A DNA stretch of 61,441 nt from Pseudomonas sp. GTDB lineage: Bacteria; Pseudomonadota; Gammaproteobacteria; Pseudomonadales; Pseudomonadaceae. Location: assembly GCF_028293835.1 (NCBI RefSeq), contig NZ_JAQGNX010000087.1, positions 1 to 61,441 of the forward strand, given 5' to 3'. Shown in pieces: positions 55,163 through 61,441 of the stretch. The position numbers and the translations under genes are program-made. Every line of letters starts with the position of its first letter. Within the stretch, counting starts at the first letter, position 1. The notes under the pieces were generated by a model. It did no database searches, had not been told where the DNA came from, and was given only the letters and a program-made list of their open reading frames with translations.

Positions 55163-55195
55163 AGGGTGCGTTTGTCGCACCCTGTGACGTTTTTC
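55163..55195 (+). terminator. Rho-independent terminator after the PhnA-like gene
   Basis: AGGGTGCG (55163-55170) and CGCACCCT (55176-55183) form an 8-bp stem with loop TTTGT, followed by GTGACGTTTTTCG containing a short T-run. Confidence 0.65.
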
Positions 55196-55556
55196 GTCAA
55201 TCCCCGTTTCTCCCCCCCTCCATGACGCCGCTATGCACCTTTTACGTGCCGATGACCGAATATGTCGCCGCACCGCAAGCACAGTCGGACCCACTGTCGT
55301 TAAGCTGCGCAGCAGATGTACACCGGTAAAAATCACAGCCTGCCTGGGCGGTGTTTTTCTTGATACGGGCATCTACACACCACGATTCAGCCAAAAAAAC
55401 AGATGTGACTAGCCGTTTGTGACAAGCGTTTGTTCTATAGCTTCACTACCCTGTCATGCTGTGCTGCTTTTGTTTTGTTTCCAGCACGCGTGATGGCGAT
55501 CCCCTAGACCGGGATGCGACGTTTCCATCAATAAAAGCCCAAGCGGAGTACCACAG
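55196..55556 (+). promoter_or_regulatory. Upstream region of gdhB
   Basis: About 360 bp without a credible gene. It should hold the gdhB promoter and a leader; AGCGGAG lies 8 nt before the start codon. The stretch 55370-55450 is relatively AT-rich (AAAAAAAC, TTTGTTCTATAGC), the most likely promoter location, but no spaced -35/-10 pair was convincing. Confidence 0.35.
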
Positions 55557-58500
55557 ATGGCGTTCTTCACCGCAGCCAGCAAGTCTGACTTTCAGCATCA
55601 ACTGCAAGCAGCACTGGCGCAGCACATCAGTGAACAGGCACTGCCACAAGTGGCGCTGTTCGCTGAGCAATTCTTCGGCATTATCTCCCTTGATGAACTG
55701 ACCCAGCGGCGGCTATCCGACCTGGCCGGTTGCACCTTGTCTGCCTGGCGTCTGCTTGAACGTTTTGAAAGTATTCATCCGCAAGTGCGGGTCTACAACC
55801 CTGATTACGAGCGCCATGGCTGGCAGTCGACGCATACCGCCGTCGAAGTGTTGCACGATGATTTGCCGTTTCTGGTGGACTCCGTCCGCACCGAACTGAA
55901 CCGCCGTGGTTACAGCATCCATACCCTGCAGACCACCGTACTCAGCGCACGCCGCGGCGCCGACGGTGAACTGCTGGAGCTACTGCCCAAAGGCACGACC
56001 GGCGAAGACATTCACCACGAATCGCTGATGTACCTGGAAATCGATCGCTGCGCCAACTCCGCTGAAATGAATGCGCTGGCGCGGGAGTTGGAACAGGTAC
56101 TGGACGAAGTACGGGTCGCAGTCGCTGATTTCGAGCCGATGAAAGCCAAGATCGGCGACTTGCTGGCTGGCATCGACGCCATGGAATTTGTCGTCGAAGA
56201 AGGCGAGAAATCCGAGGTCAAGGTGTTCCTGCAATGGCTGACGGACAACCACTTCACGTTCCTCGGCTACGAAGAATTTGAGGTCGTTCGTGACGAAACC
56301 GGCGGCTATCTGGTGTACGACGAGTCGTCGTTCCTTGGACTGACCAAGCTGCTGCGCGCCGGGCTGACAAAAGCCGACCTGCATATCGAAGACTATGCAG
56401 TGAATTACCTGCATGAGCCGATGCTGTTGTCGTTCGCCAAGGCCGCGCACCCAAGCCGTGTGCATCGCCCGGCATACCCGGACTACGTGTCGATTCGTCA
56501 GATCGATGCTGCCGGCAACGTCACCAAAGAGTGCCGTTTCATGGGCTTGTACACGTCGTCGGTGTACGGCGAAAGCGTTCGTCAAATTCCGTACATTCGC
56601 CGCAAGGTCGCCGAAGTAGAACGTCGCTCCGGTTTCGACGCCAAGGCGCACCTGGGTAAGGAGCTGGCCCAGGTCGTGGAAGTGCTGCCACGTGACGACC
56701 TGTTCCAGACGCCGGTGGATGAGCTGTTCAGCACCGTAATGTCCATCGTGCAAATTCAGGAGCGCAACAAGATTCGCGTGTTCCTGCGCAAAGACCCGTA
56801 CGGCCGCTTCTGCTACTGCCTGGCCTACGTGCCGCGTGACGTTTACTCGACTGAAGTTCGCCAGAAGATCCAGCAAGTGCTGATGGATCGCCTGGGCGCC
56901 AGTGATTGCGAGTTCTGGACCTTTTTCTCCGAGTCGGTATTGGCCCGCGTGCAGTTGATCCTGCGGGTGGACCCGAAAAGCCGTCTCGACATCGATCCGC
57001 AGCAGCTGGAAAACGAAGTGATTCAGGCTTGCCGTTCGTGGCAGGACGACTACTCGAGCCTGGTGGTTGAAAGCTTCGGCGAAGCCCACGGCACCAGCGT
57101 GCTGGCGGACTTTCCGAAAGGTTTCCCGGCGGGCTACCGCGAGCGCTTTGCCGCGCACTCGGCCGTCGTAGACATGCAGCATTTGCTGAGCCTGACCGAA
57201 GCCAACCCGTTGGTGATGAGTTTTTATCAGCCGCTGGCACAGGCGGGCAAACAACAACTGCACTGCAAGCTGTATCACGCTGATACACCGCTGGCCTTGT
57301 CGGACGTGCTGCCTATCCTGGAAAACCTCGGCCTGCGAGTGCTGGGTGAATTCCCGTATCGCCTGCGCCGCAATAATGGCCGGGAATTCTGGATTCATGA
57401 TTTTGCCTTTACCGCTGGCGAAGGCATCAACCTGGACATCCAGCAGCTCAACGACACCCTGCAAGACGCGTTTGTACACATTGTCAGCGGCGATGCCGAG
57501 AACGATGCGTTCAACCGTCTGGTGCTGACCGCTGGTTTGCCGTGGCGTGACGTGGCGTTGTTGCGTGCTTATGCGCGTTACATGAAGCAGATCCGTCTGG
57601 GCTTCGACCTGGGCTACATCGCCAGCACCTTGAACAACCACACGGAAATCGCCCGCGAGCTGACCCGTTTGTTCAAGACGCGCTTCTATCTGGCGCGCAA
57701 GCTCACCGCTGACGATCTGGAAGACAAGCAACAACGTCTGGAACAAGCGATTCTGACGGCACTGGACGAGGTTCAGGTGCTTAACGAAGACCGTATCCTG
57801 CGTCGCTATCTGGACTTGATCAAAGCAACCCTGCGCACCAACTTCTACCAGCCGGACGCCAACGGTCAGAACAAGAGCTACTTCAGCTTCAAGTTCAACC
57901 CACGGCTGATTCCCGAGCTGCCGAAACCAGTACCGAAATTCGAGATTTTCGTGTATTCGCCACGGGTCGAAGGTGTGCACTTGCGCTTCGGCAACGTCGC
58001 CCGCGGCGGTTTGCGCTGGTCGGACCGTGAAGAAGATTTCCGTACTGAAGTGTTGGGCCTGGTAAAAGCCCAGCAGGTGAAAAACTCGGTGATCGTGCCA
58101 GTGGGCGCCAAGGGCGGGTTTATTCCCCGTCGTCTGCCACTGATTGGCGGCAGCCGTGATGAGACTCAGGCAGAGGCAATTACCTGCTACAAAATCTTTA
58201 TTTCAGCCCTGCTGGACATCACCGACAACCTTAAAGACGGTGGCTTGGTGCCGCCGCTGAACGTGGTGCGTCACGACGAGGACGACCCGTACCTGGTGGT
58301 GGCGGCCGACAAAGGCACCGCGACCTTCTCTGACATCGCCAACGGCATTGCTATTGAATACGGCTTCTGGCTCGGTGACGCCTTCGCTTCCGGTGGTTCG
58401 GCAGGTTACGACCACAAGAAAATGGGGATTACCGCCAAAGGCGCCTGGGTCGGTGTGCAGCGTCACTTCCGTGAGCGCGGCATCAATTCGCAGAAAGACG

Positions 58501-60419
58501 TCATCAGCGTCATCGGCATCGGCGACATGGCCGGTGACGTGTTCGGTAACGGCCTGTTGATGTCGGAAACGCTGCAGCTAGTGGCTGCGTTCAACCACCT
58601 GCACATTTTCATCGATCCTAATCCGGAACCGGCCAACAGCTTCGTCGAGCGCCAACGCTTGTTCGACCTGCCGCGCTCATCCTGGACCGATTACGACACC
58701 AGCATCATGTCCCAAGGTGGCGGAATCTTCCCACGCACTGCGAAAAGCATTCCCATCAGCCCAGAGATGAAAGCGCGGTTTGACATCAGCGCCGACAAGC
58801 TGACCCCGACTGAACTGCTGAATGCGCTGCTCAAGGCGCCGGTGGACCTGTTGTGGAACGGCGGTATCGGCACTTACGTTAAATCCAGCGAAGAAAGCCA
58901 CGCCGATGTTGGCGACAAGGCCAACGACGCGCTGCGTGTGAACGGCAACGAGTTGCGCTGCAAAGTGGTGGGCGAGGGCGGTAACCTCGGCATGACCCAG
59001 TTGGGTCGGGTCGAGTTCGGCCTCAATGGCGGTGGTTCCAACACCGACTTCATCGACAATGCCGGTGGCGTGGACTGCTCCGACCACGAAGTAAACATCA
59101 AGATCCTGCTGAACGAAGTGGTGCAGGCAGGTGACATGACTGAAAAGCAGCGTAACCAGTTGCTGGAAAGCATGACCGACGAAGTAGGCAATCTGGTACT
59201 CGGCAACAACTATAAGCAGACACAGGCGCTGTCCCTGGCCGCGCGTCGCGCTTATGAGCGGATCGCCGAATACAAACGCTTGATGAACGACCTGGAAGCA
59301 CGGGGCAAGCTGGACCGCGCCATCGAGTTCCTGCCAGCGGAAGAACAACTGGCTGAACGTGTCGCGTCGGGCCACGGCCTGACCCGCCCTGAATTGTCGG
59401 TGCTGATCTCGTACAGCAAAATCGACCTCAAGGAAGCGCTGCTCGAGTCCCGTGTGCCGGACGACGATTATCTGGTTCGCGACATGGAAACGGCGTTCCC
59501 GCCGTCCTTGGGCTCGAAATTCGGTGAGGCCATGCGTCGCCACCGTCTCAAGCGCGAAATCGTCAGCACCCAGATCGCCAACGATCTGGTGAACCACATG
59601 GGCATCACCTTCGTTCAACGACTCAAAGAGTCGACCGGCATGAGCCCGGCGAACGTGGCCGGTGCGTATGTGATCGTGCGCGACATCTTCCACCTGCCGC
59701 ACTGGTTCCGTCAGATCGAAGCCCTGGACTCCAAGGTTCCGGCTGAAATTCAGTTGGCACTGATGGACGAACTCATGCGTCTGGGTCGCCGCGCCACTCG
59801 CTGGTTCTTGCGCAGCCGTCGCAACGAACTGGATGCCGGTCGTGATGTGGCACACTTCGGTCCGCACATCGCGGCGCTGGGCCTGAAACTCGACGAACTG
59901 CTGGAAGGTCCGACGCGGGACGTCTGGATGAACCGTTACCAAGCGTATGTCGAAGCCGGTGTACCGGAACTCCTGGCACGCATGGTGGCAGGCACTAGCC
60001 ACTTGTACACGCTGTTGCCGATCATCGAAGCGTCGGACGTCACCGGGCAGAACGCTGCCGATGTGGCCAAGGCTTACTTCGCCGTGGGCAGCTCCCTGGA
60101 CGTGACCTGGTACCTGCAACAGATCAGCAACCTGCCGGTGGAAAACAACTGGCAGGCACTGGCCCGTGAAGCGTTCCGCGATGACATCGACTGGCAGCAG
60201 CGGGCGATTACCGTGTCGGTCCTGCAGCAGCAGGATGCACCGGAACAAATCGAAGCGCGCCTGGACATGTGGCTGGAACAGCACCTGCCGATGGTCGATC
60301 GCTGGCGGGCCATGCTGGTTGAGTTACGTGCGGCAAGCGGTACGGACTATGCGATGTACGCAGTGGCCAACCGCGAACTGCTTGATTTGGCCATGAGCGG
60401 GCAAACCAGTGTGATCTGA
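55557..60419 (+). CDS. gdhB: NAD-specific glutamate dehydrogenase, large (180 kDa) type
   Basis: 1620 aa, the size of the bacterial L_180 GDH class known from Streptomyces and Pseudomonas aeruginosa. It oxidises glutamate to 2-oxoglutarate and ammonia with NAD, a catabolic role. The long N-terminal half (ACT-like segments; e.g. HDDLPFLVDSVRTELNRRGY, FLQWLTDNHFTFLGYEEFE) is regulatory. The catalytic half includes RFGNVARGGLRWSDREEDFRTEVLGLVKAQQVKN (~808-841), VPVGAKGGF, and a Rossmann part with GIGDMAGDVFGNGLLMS and WNGGIGTYVK. The C-terminal domain (~1250 on) is helical. Monocistronic, with a terminator following. Confidence 0.96.
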   Translation: MAFFTAASKSDFQHQLQAALAQHISEQALPQVALFAEQFFGIISLDELTQRRLSDLAGCTLSAWRLLERFESIHPQVRVYNPDYERHGWQSTHTAVEVLHDDLPFLVDSVRTELNRRGYSIHTLQTTVLSARRGADGELLELLPKGTTGEDIHHESLMYLEIDRCANSAEMNALARELEQVLDEVRVAVADFEPMKAKIGDLLAGIDAMEFVVEEGEKSEVKVFLQWLTDNHFTFLGYEEFEVVRDETGGYLVYDESSFLGLTKLLRAGLTKADLHIEDYAVNYLHEPMLLSFAKAAHPSRVHRPAYPDYVSIRQIDAAGNVTKECRFMGLYTSSVYGESVRQIPYIRRKVAEVERRSGFDAKAHLGKELAQVVEVLPRDDLFQTPVDELFSTVMSIVQIQERNKIRVFLRKDPYGRFCYCLAYVPRDVYSTEVRQKIQQVLMDRLGASDCEFWTFFSESVLARVQLILRVDPKSRLDIDPQQLENEVIQACRSWQDDYSSLVVESFGEAHGTSVLADFPKGFPAGYRERFAAHSAVVDMQHLLSLTEANPLVMSFYQPLAQAGKQQLHCKLYHADTPLALSDVLPILENLGLRVLGEFPYRLRRNNGREFWIHDFAFTAGEGINLDIQQLNDTLQDAFVHIVSGDAENDAFNRLVLTAGLPWRDVALLRAYARYMKQIRLGFDLGYIASTLNNHTEIARELTRLFKTRFYLARKLTADDLEDKQQRLEQAILTALDEVQVLNEDRILRRYLDLIKATLRTNFYQPDANGQNKSYFSFKFNPRLIPELPKPVPKFEIFVYSPRVEGVHLRFGNVARGGLRWSDREEDFRTEVLGLVKAQQVKNSVIVPVGAKGGFIPRRLPLIGGSRDETQAEAITCYKIFISALLDITDNLKDGGLVPPLNVVRHDEDDPYLVVAADKGTATFSDIANGIAIEYGFWLGDAFASGGSAGYDHKKMGITAKGAWVGVQRHFRERGINSQKDVISVIGIGDMAGDVFGNGLLMSETLQLVAAFNHLHIFIDPNPEPANSFVERQRLFDLPRSSWTDYDTSIMSQGGGIFPRTAKSIPISPEMKARFDISADKLTPTELLNALLKAPVDLLWNGGIGTYVKSSEESHADVGDKANDALRVNGNELRCKVVGEGGNLGMTQLGRVEFGLNGGGSNTDFIDNAGGVDCSDHEVNIKILLNEVVQAGDMTEKQRNQLLESMTDEVGNLVLGNNYKQTQALSLAARRAYERIAEYKRLMNDLEARGKLDRAIEFLPAEEQLAERVASGHGLTRPELSVLISYSKIDLKEALLESRVPDDDYLVRDMETAFPPSLGSKFGEAMRRHRLKREIVSTQIANDLVNHMGITFVQRLKESTGMSPANVAGAYVIVRDIFHLPHWFRQIEALDSKVPAEIQLALMDELMRLGRRATRWFLRSRRNELDAGRDVAHFGPHIAALGLKLDELLEGPTRDVWMNRYQAYVEAGVPELLARMVAGTSHLYTLLPIIEASDVTGQNAADVAKAYFAVGSSLDVTWYLQQISNLPVENNWQALAREAFRDDIDWQQRAITVSVLQQQDAPEQIEARLDMWLEQHLPMVDRWRAMLVELRAASGTDYAMYAVANRELLDLAMSGQTSVI

Positions 60420-60438
60420 GGGTTCGTTAAAACGCTGT

Positions 60439-60478
60439 AATCAAAAGCCCTGCATCGAAAAATGTGGGGCTTTTGATT
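60439..60478 (+). terminator. Terminator of gdhB
   Basis: AATCAAAAGCCC (60439-60450) pairs perfectly with GGGCTTTTGATT (60467-60478), 20 bp after the stop; a TTTT lies within the closing arm. Confidence 0.8.
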
Positions 60479-60492
60479 GGGTTTACACATCA

Positions 60493-60555
60493 TCTGTACG
60501 AGCCAACGTGTTGGCGAGACGTACATTGCCTCGCCAACACGTTGGCTCCTACAGA
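60493..60555. repeat. REP doublet, copy 6
   Basis: TCTGTACGAGCCAACGTGTTGGCGAG and CTCGCCAACACGTTGGCTCCTACAGA, the closest to a clean copy of this repeat family in the window, between convergent gdhB and acnB and between their two terminators. Confidence 0.88.
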
Positions 60556-60586
60556 GTATCTGCGTATCACTGGTAGTTCTGGCCAT

Positions 60587-60615
60587 AAAAAAACCCGCAC
60601 AAGGCGGGTTTTTTT
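60587..60615 (-). terminator. Terminator of acnB (bidirectional form)
   Basis: AAAAAAACCCGC (60587-60598) and GCGGGTTTTTTT (60604-60615) form a GC-rich stem with A and T tracts on either side. It lies 15 bp after the acnB stop and can work in both directions. Confidence 0.88.
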
Positions 60616-60629
60616 AACGCTGTGTTTCT

Positions 60630-61441
60630 TTACGCTTGAATAACCGGGATGTTGGCATTGGCTGCCGACTCGCGGAATTCAGCGATCTGGTCGAAACTCA
60701 GGTAGCGGTAGACGTCCGCTGCCATGGTATCGATTTCCTTCGCGTAGGCCATGTACTCTTCAACGGTCGGCAGGCGACCGAGGATCGAGGCAACGGACGC
60801 CAACTCGGCCGAGGCCAGGTACACGTTCGCGCCATCGCCAAGGCGGTTCGGGAAGTTACGGGTTGAAGTGGAGACCACGGTGGAGTTCGGTTCAACCCGC
60901 GCCTGGTTACCCATGCACAGCGAGCAGCCCGGCATTTCCATGCGCGCGCCAGCCTTGCCGTAGATGCCGTAGTAACCTTCTTCGGTCAACTGGTGAGCGT
61001 CCATTTTGGTCGGCGGCGACAGCCACAGACGGGTTGGAAGCTGACCTTTAACCTTGTCCAGCAATTTGCCGGCGGCGCGGAAGTGACCGATGTTGGTCAT
61101 GCACGAACCGATGAACACTTCGTCGATCTTCTCGCCAGCAACGCTGGAAAGCAGACGTGCGTCGTCCGGGTCGTTTGGCGCGCAGAGCACAGGCTCTTTG
61201 ATTTCGTCGAGGTTGATTTCGATGGTTTCGGCGTATTCGGCGTCAGCATCGGCAACCATCAGCTCAGGGTTGGCAACCCAGGCTTCCATCGCTTGAGCAC
61301 GACGTTCCAGGGTACGCGCATCGCCGTAGCCTTCGCCGATCATCCAGCGCAGCAGGGTGATGTTCGAGTTCAGGTACTCGGTGATCGATTCTTTTGACAG
61401 CTTGATGGTGCAACCGGCGGCGGAACGTTCTGCCGAAGCGT
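60630..61441 (-). CDS. acnB: Aconitate hydratase B, C-terminal part (partial)
   Basis: The last 270 codons; the gene runs off the right edge, and the coding frame is open from the edge (ASAERSAAGCTIKLSKES...). AcnB interconverts citrate and isocitrate in the TCA cycle. The iron-sulfur cluster ligands are visible: FIGSCMTNIGHFRAAG and CSLCMGNQARV. Other family sequence: LLRWMIGEGYGD, VSTSTRNFPNRLG, and YRYLSFDQIAEF at the C-terminus. A terminator follows the stop. Confidence 0.96.
   Translation of the reverse strand, partial: ASAERSAAGCTIKLSKESITEYLNSNITLLRWMIGEGYGDARTLERRAQAMEAWVANPELMVADADAEYAETIEINLDEIKEPVLCAPNDPDDARLLSSVAGEKIDEVFIGSCMTNIGHFRAAGKLLDKVKGQLPTRLWLSPPTKMDAHQLTEEGYYGIYGKAGARMEMPGCSLCMGNQARVEPNSTVVSTSTRNFPNRLGDGANVYLASAELASVASILGRLPTVEEYMAYAKEIDTMAADVYRYLSFDQIAEFRESAANANIPVIQA

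Noticed and set aside
55980..60284. Long antisense open frames opposite gdhB (666 aa and 535 aa on minus)
   Set aside because: They lie fully within a well-conserved 1620-aa gene; high-GC codon use opens the opposite frame. Their translations show no family features and no ribosome site.
1..61441. CRISPR arrays, tRNA and rRNA genes
   Set aside because: No regularly spaced direct repeats and no tRNA or rRNA sequences were recognised. The only repeated elements are the REP doublets, which are inverted and dispersed.

Overview
The window looks like a chromosomal segment of a Pseudomonas, most likely of the fluorescens type. The core genes fit this genus: a 1620-residue NAD-dependent glutamate dehydrogenase, AcnB, PepN, SbcCD, and a MoxR/DUF58/BatA-B-D operon. 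GC content is near 60 % over most of the window, and six copies of one Pseudomonas-style REP-doublet repeat (TGTAGGAGCCAAC...GTTGGCGAG arms) lie between genes. No rRNA, tRNA, CRISPR array, phage gene or transposase was seen.

Layout. 1-136 (minus) is the 5' end of what looks like a type VI secretion effector of the VasX/BTH_I2691 type. 387-3026 holds two MFS transporters (MHS family and a fosmidomycin-resistance Fsr homologue), followed by a DUF1853 gene on minus. 4341-8184 is a tightly packed, mostly overlapping operon: NAD kinase, a metallophosphatase, a GlpG-like rhomboid protease, YeaC/DUF1315, and DUF2797 with a TTG start. Then come pepN, mlaA (minus), an OmpR-type two-component pair, a YCF48-like propeller with an MMPL/RND exporter, a DUF5629 gene and a periplasmic lactonase-type propeller. 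19716-20709 carries three small membrane or secreted proteins. 25979-20724 (minus) is a compact NIS siderophore operon: IucA/IucC synthetase, MFS exporter, TonB-dependent receptor. Next on minus are cyclophilin with a GST, sbcD-sbcC, and the six-gene moxR-DUF58-DUF4381-batA-batB/C-batD operon.

39634-54430 is an accessory island encoding insecticidal-toxin-complex (Tc) A components. It has a VRP1-type N-terminal TcA half (1633 aa) ending in tandem invasin-like Ig domains, an unknown 250-aa protein, and two tandem TcaB-like C-terminal halves (1403 and 1523 aa). No TcB (SpvB/TcaC) or TcC (RHS/TccC) gene lies in the window, and housekeeping-type genes flank both sides. Parts of the island (the Ig region, the 250-aa gene, and an insertion in the second TcaB half) are clearly AT-richer. 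This is the most interesting part of the window.

54427-61441 returns to core genes: a small conserved protein, a PhnA-like domain protein without zinc ribbon, gdhB, and the 3' part of acnB (minus, running off the right edge).

Assignments rest on recognising family motifs by eye; no database search was run. Starts were adjusted where a Shine-Dalgarno sequence and family N-termini favoured an internal codon.
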